Part shown: piece by piece, positions 35,933 to 44,180 of the stretch
Numbering within the stretch: position 1 is the first letter of the stretch
Layout: the number at the start of each line of letters is the position of its first letter
Origin: Plantactinospora sp. KBS50
GTDB lineage: Bacteria > Actinomycetota > Actinomycetes > Mycobacteriales > Micromonosporaceae
Reading direction: 5' to 3'
NCBI RefSeq assembly: GCF_002285795.1
Contig: NZ_CP022961.1
Location: forward strand, 806,001-870,000
DNA: 64,000 bases
The notes under the pieces: model-generated
The model's database searches: none
What the model was told of the DNA's origin: nothing
What the model saw: only the letters and a program-made list of their open reading frames with translations
Position numbers and translations under genes: made by a program

Positions 35933-37114
35933 GTGTCGCTGCCACCGCTCGTCGAGCCCGCCGCCGAGCTGACCGTAGACGAGATCCGCCGCTACTCGCG
36001 CCACCTGATCATCCCGGATGTCGGGGTGGAGGGGCAGAAGCGGCTCAAGAACGCCCGGGTGCTCTGTGTCGGCGCCGGTGGGCTCGGCTCGCCGGCCCTG
36101 ATGTACCTCGCCGCCGCCGGAGTCGGCACGCTCGGCATCATCGACTTCGACACCGTGGACGAGTCGAACCTGCAACGCCAGGTCATCCACGGCCAGTCCG
36201 ACGTCGGGCGGCCCAAGGCCGAGTCCGCGGCGGCCACCATCCGGGAGATCAACCCGCTGGTCAACGTGATCATCCACAACACGGCGCTGGACCGCGAGAA
36301 CGTCCGGGAGATCTTCGGCGGGTACGACCTGATCGTCGACGGCACGGACAACTTCGCCACCCGGTACATGGTCAACGACGCGGCGGTGCTGCTGGGCAAG
36401 CCGTACGTCTGGGGCTCGATCTACCGGTTCGACGGCCAGGCGTCGGTGTTCTGGGCCGAGCACGGCCCCTGCTACCGCTGCCTCTACCCGGAGCCGCCGC
36501 CGCCGGGCATGGTGCCCTCGTGCGCCGAGGGCGGCGTGCTCGGCGTGCTCTGCGCGTCGATCGGCTCGATCCAGGTCACCGAGGCGATCAAGCTGCTCAC
36601 CGGCATCGGCGAGCCGCTGGTCGGCGGACTGATGGTGTACGACGCGCTGGAGATGACGTACCGCAAGATCAAGGTCCGGAAGGATCCGCAGTGCGTGCTC
36701 TGCGGGGAGAACCCGACCGTGACCGACCTGCTGGAGGACTACGAGGACTTCTGCGGCGCCGTGTCGACCGAGGCGCAGGAGGCGACGCTCGGCTCGACGA
36801 TCACCGCCCGGGAGCTGAAGGAGTGGCAGGACGCCGGCAAGGACTTCCTGCTGGTGGACGTCCGGGAGCCGGCCGAGTACGAGATCGTGCGCATCCCCGG
36901 CTCGACGCTGATCCCCAAGGGCGACATCCTCTCCGGCGAGGCGCTGTCCCGGCTGCCCCAGGACAGGCAGATCGTGCTGCACTGCAAGTCGGGTGTCCGG
37001 TCGGCCGAGGCGCTCGCCGCGCTCAAGGCCGCCGGCTTCGGCAACGCCGTGCACGTGCAGGGCGGCGTGCTCTCCTGGATCAAGCAGATCGATCCCTCCC
37101 TTCCCGAGTACTGA
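35933..37114 (+). CDS. moeZ: MoeZ, adenylyltransferase/sulfurtransferase for ubiquitin-like sulfur carriers
   Basis: 393 residues. The N-terminal ThiF/MoeB-type E1 domain shows the ATP loop VGAGGLGSPA and the CxxC zinc pairs CYRC and CVLC. The C-terminal rhodanese domain has the active Cys351 in HCKSGVRS. MoeZ adenylates the C-terminus of sulfur-carrier proteins and loads sulfur for molybdopterin, thiamine, cysteine or natural-product pathways. The GTG start has GGAG upstream. A strong hairpin follows the stop. Confidence 0.95.
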   Translation: MSLPPLVEPAAELTVDEIRRYSRHLIIPDVGVEGQKRLKNARVLCVGAGGLGSPALMYLAAAGVGTLGIIDFDTVDESNLQRQVIHGQSDVGRPKAESAAATIREINPLVNVIIHNTALDRENVREIFGGYDLIVDGTDNFATRYMVNDAAVLLGKPYVWGSIYRFDGQASVFWAEHGPCYRCLYPEPPPPGMVPSCAEGGVLGVLCASIGSIQVTEAIKLLTGIGEPLVGGLMVYDALEMTYRKIKVRKDPQCVLCGENPTVTDLLEDYEDFCGAVSTEAQEATLGSTITARELKEWQDAGKDFLLVDVREPAEYEIVRIPGSTLIPKGDILSGEALSRLPQDRQIVLHCKSGVRSAEALAALKAAGFGNAVHVQGGVLSWIKQIDPSLPEY

Positions 37115-37135
37115 GCGGTCCCTGATACCGACGAC

Positions 37136-37172
37136 GGCCCCTTTCCATCGCTTCCGGCATGGGAAGGGGCCC
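37136..37172 (+). terminator. Terminator hairpin after moeZ
   Basis: 37136-37148 pairs with 37159-37171 over 13 bases (one G-T wobble) around a 10-base loop, 21 bases after the moeZ stop. A short CTTGT follows. Confidence 0.75.
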
Positions 37173-37250
37173 TTGTCGACAGTTCTTGATCAGGCCGTTG
37201 GCCAGCCCACCCCCGGCCGAGCTACCGAGGCGGAACGGCCGACCGGCCAG

Positions 37251-37256
37251 TAGCCT
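37251..37256 (+). promoter_or_regulatory. Leaderless-type -10 (TAGCCT) before the cyclase-like gene
   Basis: TAGCCT ends 8 bases before the GTG at 37264 and no ribosome site is present, as expected for a leaderless or near-leaderless transcript. Confidence 0.4.
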
Positions 37257-37263
37257 GTCCGGC

Positions 37264-38085
37264 GTGATTGACATGGAGGCGGCCGTCGGGTTCGTCGTCG
37301 CGCACGGCGACCCCGTGGAACGGGCCCGCCTGCACCGGTTGCGCACCGGTGCCGAGGTACCTCCGGAGATCCTGGAGAACGCGGAGATCGGCCAGACCGC
37401 CGACGGCGGCTGGCCGGCGGTCTGGGCCGGCGAGATCCCCTCGGTCGACGCGACCTGTTTCCGGCTCGGCGAACTGGACGACCTGGGCGCCCTCGGCCGG
37501 CCGGCCGCCCGGCGTGCCCTGGACTGGCTCGCCGTCCGGCAGCAGCCGGACGGCACCTGGGAGGAGAACCCGGCGCTTGCCGACGTGGCCCCGCCGTGGG
37601 CGACGCCGGGCGACCCGGACGCCGCGTACTACCTGACCGCCAACGCCGTCTTCTGGCTCACCGTGGCCGGCCTCGACGCCCGTGCCGCCGGGCCGCTGGA
37701 CCACCGGGTCGGCGGCGTGTACGCCGGGGTGGTGCACGGCGGCGCCCAGGCCATCGCCGACCGGCTGCGCCCGGACGGCACCTGGCCGTCGTACCTGATC
37801 GCCGGCGGGCTGGCCGCGGCCGTGCTCTACCGGCAGCAGATGTTCCAGCCCTGGGCGCGCATCGAGTCGGTGCTGCTGAACCGCCTGCGCGACCTGTCCG
37901 CCGCCGAACTCGCCTGGCTGACCGCCGCGCTGCGCCGGGTGGACGTCCCGATCGACGACCGGTTCATCGTCGCCGCGCGGCGCCGGCTGGCCGACACCCA
38001 GCGCAGCGACGGCGGCTGGGACAACGACGACGGCGACCGCTTCGCCGTACACACCGCCCTGGCGGCGATCCGCGGCTGCCGCTGA
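37264..38085 (+). CDS. Prenyltransferase / squalene-cyclase-like alpha-barrel protein
   Basis: 273 residues built of helical repeats of the terpene cyclase/prenyltransferase type, with QW-like ends: RQQPDGTWEENP, RPDGTWPSYL and QRSDGGWDNDDGDRF. No DxDD acid motif of squalene-hopene cyclases is present and the protein is less than half their length, so it is likely a single-domain relative rather than a functional cyclase. GTG 37264 or ATG 37273 is the start. It lies between moeZ and the antiporter. Confidence 0.75.
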   Translation: MIDMEAAVGFVVAHGDPVERARLHRLRTGAEVPPEILENAEIGQTADGGWPAVWAGEIPSVDATCFRLGELDDLGALGRPAARRALDWLAVRQQPDGTWEENPALADVAPPWATPGDPDAAYYLTANAVFWLTVAGLDARAAGPLDHRVGGVYAGVVHGGAQAIADRLRPDGTWPSYLIAGGLAAAVLYRQQMFQPWARIESVLLNRLRDLSAAELAWLTAALRRVDVPIDDRFIVAARRRLADTQRSDGGWDNDDGDRFAVHTALAAIRGCR

Positions 38086-38190
38086 GGCGGGCGCCGCTGA
38101 GGCGGGAACCGCTGGCCGGCCCGGGTAGGTCCGGCGAAGCTGGCCCGCGGACCGACCGGGATGGTCCATCCTCGAAACCGGGGGTGGGCG

Positions 38191-39756
38191 GTGAAGGGCC
38201 TTGTGCTGGTGGTCGTGCTGGCCACGGCGGTGCTGGTGGGCACCTCGATCGGTGGTCGCTACCGGGTGGCCCCGCCGGTGCTGCTGATCAGCATCGGGGC
38301 GCTGATCGGGCTGACGCCGCCGCTGTCGGACGTGGTGCTCAACCCCGAGGTGGTGCTGCTGCTGTTCCTGCCGGCCATCCTGTACCGGGAATCGCTGTAC
38401 ACGAGCATCCGGGAGATCCGGGCCAACCTGCTGATCATCGCCGGGCTGGCGGTGGCCCTGGTGATCCTGACGACGGTGACCGTGGCGCTGACCGCCCGGG
38501 CGTTCGGAGTCCCACCGGCCACCGCTCAGGTGCTGGGCGCGGTGCTCGCACCCACCGACGCGGCGGCGGTGGCCGGCCTGGCGAAGCGGCTGCCCGGCCG
38601 CTTCCTCACCATCCTGCGCGCGGAGAGCCTGATCAACGACGGTACCGCCCTGACGGTCTTCTCCGTCTCGGTGGCCCTGGTCGTCGGCGGTGCGGAGCCC
38701 GGCGTGCTCGGGTACGCCGGCCGGTTCGCCGGGTCGTTCGCCGGTGGGGTGGCCGCCGGCCTGCTGGTGGCCGGGATCGCGGTGCTGCTGCGGCGGCACC
38801 TGGACGATCCGCTTCCGGAGGGGGCGTTGAGCGTGCTCACGCCGTTCACCGCGTTCCTGGTCGCCGAGTTGATACACGCCAGCGGCGTGCTGGCGGTGGT
38901 GGTCTCCGGCGTGGTGGTGTCGTACGCGAGTCCACGGGTGATCCGCGCCCCGTCCCGGGTGCTGATCCTGGACTTCTGGGAGCTGTCCACCTTTCTGATC
39001 AACGGTGGCCTGTTCGTGCTGCTGGGCCTCCAGATCCCGCGGGTGGTGCGCGGGGTCACCAGCATCTCGCTCGCCCGGGCGCTGATCATGGCGTTCGTGG
39101 TGGCCGGCGTGGTGATCGCGACCCGGTTGGTCTGGGTGCACGTCTCGGCGTACCCGATCGGGTTGATGCGCGGGGCCGCACCCCGGCCGAGCTGGCGGGT
39201 CCGTACCGCGGCCGGCTGGGTGGCCTTCCGCGGCGCGGTGTCGCTGGCCGCGGCGCTCGCGGTGCCGACGACCATGCGCGACGGCGCCCCGGTACACGAT
39301 CGTGATCTGGTCATCTTCGTGACGGCCGTGGTGATCCTGTCGACCATCCTGGTGCAGGGCACCACCCTGCCCGCGGTGACCAGCTGGGCGGGGCTGGGCG
39401 CCGATCCCCGGCGGGCCGAGCAGGTGCGCCGGGCCAGGTTGCGGGCCGCCGAGGTCAGCCTGGCCGCGCTGCCGGAGGTCATCGCCGAGACGGGCGTCTC
39501 GGCGGAGGTGGGTGCGGGGATCCGGCGGGAGTACGAGCACAGCCTGGGCAAGGCCCGCGGTGCCGAGGACGACGACGAGGCGCGCACCCGCGACCAGGAG
39601 GCTCGGCAGTTGCGGCTCGCCGCGCTCGAACGCAAGCGTCGGGAGATCACCCGGATGCGGGACGCGAACGAGATCGACGACGCGGTGCTGCGGGAGATCC
39701 AGGCGGCGTTGGACATCGAGGAGATCCGCCTGCTCGGCCCGCGGAGCGAGGACTGA
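38191..39756 (+). CDS. CPA1-type Na+/H+ antiporter
   Basis: About 521 residues with 12 or so membrane segments up to residue 410, including the ion-site region VLAPTDAAAVAGLAKRL and ESLINDGTALTVF, both hallmark motifs of the NhaP/NHE group. A charged cytosolic tail of about 110 residues ends the protein. The GTG at 38191 places the first membrane segment right at the N-terminus; an ATG at 38161 adds ten residues. It exchanges protons for sodium or potassium for pH and salt homeostasis. Confidence 0.9.
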   Translation: MKGLVLVVVLATAVLVGTSIGGRYRVAPPVLLISIGALIGLTPPLSDVVLNPEVVLLLFLPAILYRESLYTSIREIRANLLIIAGLAVALVILTTVTVALTARAFGVPPATAQVLGAVLAPTDAAAVAGLAKRLPGRFLTILRAESLINDGTALTVFSVSVALVVGGAEPGVLGYAGRFAGSFAGGVAAGLLVAGIAVLLRRHLDDPLPEGALSVLTPFTAFLVAELIHASGVLAVVVSGVVVSYASPRVIRAPSRVLILDFWELSTFLINGGLFVLLGLQIPRVVRGVTSISLARALIMAFVVAGVVIATRLVWVHVSAYPIGLMRGAAPRPSWRVRTAAGWVAFRGAVSLAAALAVPTTMRDGAPVHDRDLVIFVTAVVILSTILVQGTTLPAVTSWAGLGADPRRAEQVRRARLRAAEVSLAALPEVIAETGVSAEVGAGIRREYEHSLGKARGAEDDDEARTRDQEARQLRLAALERKRREITRMRDANEIDDAVLREIQAALDIEEIRLLGPRSED

Positions 39757-39795
39757 GCGCCGGCCGGCGCGGGACCGGGCAATCCCGGCCGGCGC
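39757..39795. terminator. Hairpin between convergent antiporter and proB genes
   Basis: GCGCCGGCCGG (39757-39767) pairs with CCGGCCGGCGC (39785-39795), an 11-bp perfect stem with a 17-base loop, right after the antiporter stop. Confidence 0.6.
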
Positions 39796-39829
39796 AGGAC
39801 GGGGCGCCGGCCACAGCGGAACCGGCCGG

Positions 39830-40939
39830 CTACAGCAGAACCAGGTCGTCGCGGTGCACGACCTCGCGCTCGTAGCCGGGGCCGAGGGTGGCGGCCAGTT
39901 CCGGGGTGGACCGGCCGAGCAGTCCGGGCAGCTCAACCGCGTCGTAGTTCACCAGCCCGCGGGCCACCGGGGCGCCCGAGGAGTCCACCAGGTCGACCGG
40001 ATCCCCGGCGGTGAACGCGCCGTCCACCGCCGTGATGCCGGCCGGCAGCAGCGACTTGCGCCGGCCCACCACCGCCTGCACGGCGCCGGGGTCCAGGTGC
40101 AGCCGGCCGCGCGGCGAGGTGGCGTGGGCCAGCCAGAACAGCCGGGCCGCCGGCCGGCGGCCGGCCGGGTGGAACAGGGTGCCGACGGGCTCGCCGGAGA
40201 GCGCGGCCGCCGCCAGCGGCGCCGCCGTGAGCACGACCGGGATGCCGAAACCGGTCGCGATCCGGGCCGCCTCCACCTTGGTGACCATCCCGCCGGTGCC
40301 CACCCCGGCCCGGCCGGTGCCGCCGATGCGTACCTCGGCCAGGTCCGCCTCGGCGTGCACCTCGGCGATCCGTCGGCTGTCCGGCCAGGCCGGGTCGCCG
40401 GTCCACAACGCGTCCACGTCGGAGAGCAGCACCAGCAGGTCGGCCTGGACGAGCGCCGCCACCAGGGCGGCGAGCCGGTCGTTGTCGCCGAACCGGATCT
40501 CGTCGGTGGCCACCGTGTCGTTCTCGTTGACGATCGGCACCGCGCCGAGATCGAGCAGCTTGCGCAGGGTGCGGTAGGCGTTGCGGTAGTGCGCCCGCCG
40601 GGTCACGTCGTCGACCGTGAGCAGCACCTGACCGACCCGGTGCCCGTACCGGGCGAAGCTGTCCGCGTACCGGCCGATCAGCAGGCCCTGGCCGACGCTG
40701 GCCGCGGCCTGCTGGCTGGCCAGGTCCCGCGGCCGGCGGGCCATGCCCAGCGGCGCCAGGCCGGCGGCGATGGCGCCGGAGGAGACCAGCACGATCTCGG
40801 CACCCCTGGCCCGCGCCCCGGCCAGCGCGGCCGTGAGGTCGTCCACCAGGCCGGCGTCGAGGCCGCCGCCGGTGGCGGTCAGCGAGGACGAGCCCACCTT
40901 GACGACGATCCGGCGGGCGCTGGTCACCAGGTCACGCAC
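39830..40939 (-). CDS. proB: Glutamate 5-kinase
   Basis: First step of proline synthesis. The amino-acid-kinase domain shows VVKVGSSSLT, VSSGAIAAG, NENDTVATDEIRFGDND and GTGGMVTKVEAA. A C-terminal PUA domain (RKSLLPAGITAVDGAFTAGD) completes 369 residues. Start GTG 40939 gives the family length. An upstream ATG at 40987 has a better ribosome site (GGAG, 7 bases) and would add 16 unconserved residues, almost touching the divergent alkyltransferase-like start. proA is not in the window. Confidence 0.95.
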   Translation of the reverse strand: MRDLVTSARRIVVKVGSSSLTATGGGLDAGLVDDLTAALAGARARGAEIVLVSSGAIAAGLAPLGMARRPRDLASQQAAASVGQGLLIGRYADSFARYGHRVGQVLLTVDDVTRRAHYRNAYRTLRKLLDLGAVPIVNENDTVATDEIRFGDNDRLAALVAALVQADLLVLLSDVDALWTGDPAWPDSRRIAEVHAEADLAEVRIGGTGRAGVGTGGMVTKVEAARIATGFGIPVVLTAAPLAAAALSGEPVGTLFHPAGRRPAARLFWLAHATSPRGRLHLDPGAVQAVVGRRKSLLPAGITAVDGAFTAGDPVDLVDSSGAPVARGLVNYDAVELPGLLGRSTPELAATLGPGYEREVVHRDDLVLL

Positions 40940-40990
40940 CGGCCCATTCTGGTACGCCGGGCTCGGCGCGTTCCCGTCGGTTCCCATATC

Positions 40991-41338
40991 GTGCTCCAGG
41001 TGACACCGCAGGAGTACGTCGAGGAGGTGCTCGGCCTGGTCGAGCGCATCCCGCCGGGTCGGGTGATGTCCTACGGCGCGGTCGCCGACGCGCTGGCCGA
41101 GCGGTCCGGTCGGGAGTCCGCCCGGCTGGTCGGCACGATCATGGCCCGGCACGGCGGCGGGGTGCCCTGGCACCGGGTGGTCAACTCGGCCGGACGGCTG
41201 CCGCCGGGGCACGAGGGGCGGGCGCGCCGGCTGCTGCTGGCCGAGGGGACGCCGTTGCGCGGGGACCGGGTCGACATGGCCCGCGCCGGCTGGACGCCTG
41301 GATCTTCGGATGAGCCGACCGGCGAAGAACATGATTAA
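40991..41338 (+). CDS. Alkyltransferase-like protein (ATL), non-catalytic MGMT relative
   Basis: 115 residues, the length of a lone MGMT DNA-binding domain. The active-site PCHR of O6-alkylguanine transferases is replaced by VPWHRVV (Trp60), the mark of alkyltransferase-like proteins, which flag alkylated guanine for nucleotide excision repair instead of transferring the alkyl group. The helix-turn-helix and RVMSYGAVADAL are conserved. GTG 40991 or GTG 41000 is the start. The MFS gene begins 11 bases after its stop. Confidence 0.9.
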   Translation: MLQVTPQEYVEEVLGLVERIPPGRVMSYGAVADALAERSGRESARLVGTIMARHGGGVPWHRVVNSAGRLPPGHEGRARRLLLAEGTPLRGDRVDMARAGWTPGSSDEPTGEEHD

Positions 41339-41341
41339 CAT
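41336..41341 (+). promoter_or_regulatory. Possible -10 (TAACAT) before the MFS gene
   Basis: TAACAT sits in an AT-rich island overlapping the end of the ATL gene and ends 9 bases before the MFS ATG, which has no ribosome site. A nearly leaderless transcript is possible. Confidence 0.3.
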
Positions 41342-41349
41342 TCGGTTTC

Positions 41350-42714
41350 ATGACCGCACCCCTGGTATCCGCGTCGCGTCCGGCGCCCACCCTGCCGCGT
41401 CGGGTGGTCGCCGGGTACGCCGCGGGATCGCTGGTCACCGGGGCCTTCGGTACCGTGCCGGGGCTGTTGCTGCTGCCGTACCTGACTGACTCGCTCGGCA
41501 TCGCCGCCGGGATCGCGGCCGTGCTGGTCCTGCTGCCCAAGGGCTGGGACGTGCTGGTCAACCCGGTCGCCGGACGCATCTCCGACCGCACCCGGTCCCG
41601 CTGGGGCGCCCGCCGCCCGTACCTGCTGGTCGGTGGCCTCACCCTGGCCGTGCTGTTCGCCGCCATGTTCGCCGCGCCCGCCCGGTCCGGGGCCGCGGCC
41701 GGCGGCTACGTCGCAGCCGCCTTCCTCGCCGCGGCCACCGCGTACGCGTTCTTCCAGGTGCCCTACGTGGCGATGCCGGCCGAACTGACCGCCGACTACA
41801 CCGAGCGCACCCGGCTGTTGAGCTGGCGCATCGCCGTGCTCGCGCTGGCCATCCTGGTCTCCGGCGCCCTCGCCCCGCTGGTCGTCACCGCCACCGGCGG
41901 CGGCATCCCCGGACACCGCTGGATGGGCGTCTTCGTGGCGACCCTGATGGTGGTCGGCACCATCGGCACGTTCCTCGGCACCGCCGGCCCGGCCGGCCCG
42001 GTGGAACAGAGCGAACCGAGCCTGCGCGCCCAACTCGCGGTCGCGGCCGGCAACGGGCCGTTCCGCGCGCTGCTGCTCTGCTTCGTGATCCAGGCCGCCG
42101 GTATCGCCACCGTGCTGGCCGGGGTGACGTACTTCGCCGCGCAGGTGCTGAACGACCCGCAGACCGGGCCGACGCTGCTGTTCGCGTGCTTCGTCGGGCC
42201 GGCGCTGCTGGTCATGCCGGCGTGGACCCCGCTGGGCCGGCGGCTGGGCAAGCCGCGCGCCTTCGTCGTCGCGTCGCTGCTGTTCGCCGTGGGGGCGCTC
42301 GGCCTGGTCGCCGCGCCCGCGCTGCCGGCCGTCGCCTGCTATCCGCTGGTCGCGCTGATCGGCGCCGGGTACGCCGGGCAGCAGGTCTTCGCGCTGGCCA
42401 TGCTGCCGGACTGCATCGCGTACGACACCGTGCGCACCGGCCGGCGCCAGGCGGGCGTCTTCACCGGGCTGTGGACCGCGGGCGAAACCCTCGGCCTGGC
42501 CCTCGGACCGGGCATCTTCGGGCTGGTGTTGCAGATCTGCGGGTACGTCCCGTCCCGCACCGGTGCGGCCGTCCAGCCCGACTCGGCCCGGCTGGGCATC
42601 CTGCTCGGCTTCACGGTGCTGCCCGCGCTGCTGGTCGGCGGGGCGCTGGTGCTGATGCGCGGGTACCGCGAACAACTCATCATGATCGACGGGAAAGGGG
42701 AGGACCGAGGGTGA
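41350..42714 (+). CDS. MFS transporter of the GPH (sugar:cation symporter) type
   Basis: 454 residues, about 12 membrane segments. The motif GRISDRTRSRWGARRPYLL after the second segment and FFQVPYVAMPAELT are typical of the glycoside-pentoside-hexuronide symporter group. Its last codons overlap the next start (GTGA), so it is coupled to the PLP lyase-like enzyme. That link suggests the carrier handles a substrate or product of that enzyme; which one is not known. Confidence 0.88.
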   Translation: MTAPLVSASRPAPTLPRRVVAGYAAGSLVTGAFGTVPGLLLLPYLTDSLGIAAGIAAVLVLLPKGWDVLVNPVAGRISDRTRSRWGARRPYLLVGGLTLAVLFAAMFAAPARSGAAAGGYVAAAFLAAATAYAFFQVPYVAMPAELTADYTERTRLLSWRIAVLALAILVSGALAPLVVTATGGGIPGHRWMGVFVATLMVVGTIGTFLGTAGPAGPVEQSEPSLRAQLAVAAGNGPFRALLLCFVIQAAGIATVLAGVTYFAAQVLNDPQTGPTLLFACFVGPALLVMPAWTPLGRRLGKPRAFVVASLLFAVGALGLVAAPALPAVACYPLVALIGAGYAGQQVFALAMLPDCIAYDTVRTGRRQAGVFTGLWTAGETLGLALGPGIFGLVLQICGYVPSRTGAAVQPDSARLGILLGFTVLPALLVGGALVLMRGYREQLIMIDGKGEDRG

Positions 42715-44180
42715 TCGAGGCGTTGCCGAGCCGGGGCGTACCGGCCGAACGGGTGCTCGCGGAACTGGACGAACTGCGCGGCGCCGACCTGCCGACCACC
42801 GGCGGCCGGCTGTTCGCGTACGTCTTCGAGTCCGCGGTACCCGGGCTGGACGAGCTGGCCGCCGCCGCGTACGCGCGCTCGGCGCACGTCAACGGGTTGG
42901 ACCCGACCGCGTTCCCGTCCCTGCTGGCGATGGAGAACGCCCTGGTCGCCGCGGCGGCCCGGGTGCTGGGCGCCGGCCCCGGCACCGCCGCCCCGGACGT
43001 GGTGGGCAGCGTCACCAGCGGCGGCACGGAGTCGATCATCCTGGCCGTCAAGGCCGCCCGGGACGCCCGGCCGGACATCACGGCGCCCCGGCTGGTCGCC
43101 CCGGCCAGCGCGCACGCCGCCTTCGCCAAGGCGGCGCACTACCTCGGGCTGACCCTGGACACCGTGCCGATCTCACCGCGGACCCTGGTGCCGGCGCCCG
43201 AGGACATCGCCCGGGCGATCCGGCCGGAGACCGTGCTGGTGGTCTGCTCGGCGCCGGCGTACGCGCACGGCGTCGTCGACCCGGTGGCGCCGATCGCCGC
43301 CGCGGCGGCCGAGGCCGGCGTGCGGTGCCACGTGGACGCCTGCTTCGGCGGCTGGTCGCTGCCCTGGCTGCGCCGGCTCGGCGTGCCGGTGCCCGAGTTC
43401 GACTTCGCGGTGCCCGGCGTCACGTCGGTCTCGGTGGACCTGCACAAGTACGCGTACTGCCCGAAGGGCGTCTCCGTACTGCTGCACCGGGACGCGCAAC
43501 TGCGCCGGCCGCAGTACTTCGGGTACGCCGACTGGCCCGGATACCCGCTGGTCAACCCGGTGATCTCGTCCACCCGCTCCGGCGGGCCGATCGCCGCCGC
43601 ACTGGCCACGCTGCGGCACCTGGGCGACGCCGGGTACCTCGCGCTGGCCGAGCGCACCCGCTCGGCGGTCCGCGACATCTGCGCCGCCGTCCGCGACGTA
43701 CCCGGGTTGCGGCTGCTGGCCGACCCGGCGGCCACCGTGGTCTGCTTCGTCGCGGACGACCCTGAACTGGACGTCTTCGTGCTCGCCGACGAACTGGCCG
43801 GGCGGGGCTGGCACGTCCAGCCCCAGCACCGGTACGGGGAGATACCGCCCAGCCTGCACCTGAGCGTGACGGCCGGCGCCGCCGCGGGCGCCGCCGACTT
43901 CGGGCCGGCGCTGCGCGACGCGGTCGGCGCCACCCGGGCCGCCGGCCCGGTGCGGCTGCCGGCCGAACTGCTGGCGCTGGCCGGGTCGCTGCGCCCGGAG
44001 GACCTGACCCCGCAGTTGATGGCCGGCCTGGTGGCGGGCCTCGGCCTGGACCCGGCCGGCCCGGGCATCGACACGAACCGGATGGCGCTTGTCAACACGC
44101 TGCTCGGCGCCGCTCCCGCGGCGCTGCGCGAGCGGCTGCTGGTGGAGTTCCTCAGCCTGTTGCAGACCCCGTCCTGGTAG
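42711..44180 (+). CDS. PLP-dependent decarboxylase/lyase, sphingosine-1-phosphate lyase-like
   Basis: 489 residues with a group II decarboxylase fold. The PLP Lys is Lys246 in SVDLHKYAYCPKG; TSGGTESI and HVDACFGG (the Asp contacting PLP nitrogen) are present. These and PAYAHGVVDP resemble sphingosine-1-phosphate lyases, which cleave phosphorylated long-chain bases. Related enzymes decarboxylate amino acids, so the substrate is open. GGGGAGG lies before the GTG start, which overlaps the MFS stop. The last 29 bases overlap the end of the opposite-strand SpoU gene. Confidence 0.85.
   Translation: MIEALPSRGVPAERVLAELDELRGADLPTTGGRLFAYVFESAVPGLDELAAAAYARSAHVNGLDPTAFPSLLAMENALVAAAARVLGAGPGTAAPDVVGSVTSGGTESIILAVKAARDARPDITAPRLVAPASAHAAFAKAAHYLGLTLDTVPISPRTLVPAPEDIARAIRPETVLVVCSAPAYAHGVVDPVAPIAAAAAEAGVRCHVDACFGGWSLPWLRRLGVPVPEFDFAVPGVTSVSVDLHKYAYCPKGVSVLLHRDAQLRRPQYFGYADWPGYPLVNPVISSTRSGGPIAAALATLRHLGDAGYLALAERTRSAVRDICAAVRDVPGLRLLADPAATVVCFVADDPELDVFVLADELAGRGWHVQPQHRYGEIPPSLHLSVTAGAAAGAADFGPALRDAVGATRAAGPVRLPAELLALAGSLRPEDLTPQLMAGLVAGLGLDPAGPGIDTNRMALVNTLLGAAPAALRERLLVEFLSLLQTPSW

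Noticed and set aside
37222-39936. 904-codon minus-strand frame across the cyclase-like and antiporter genes
   Set aside because: Composition (His, Arg, Gln, Gly) and overlap with two recognisable genes mark it as a shadow.
42186-42710. Extended N-terminus of the PLP lyase inside the MFS gene
   Set aside because: It is an out-of-frame reading of the MFS gene; GGGGAGG and the GTGA junction fix the start at 42711.
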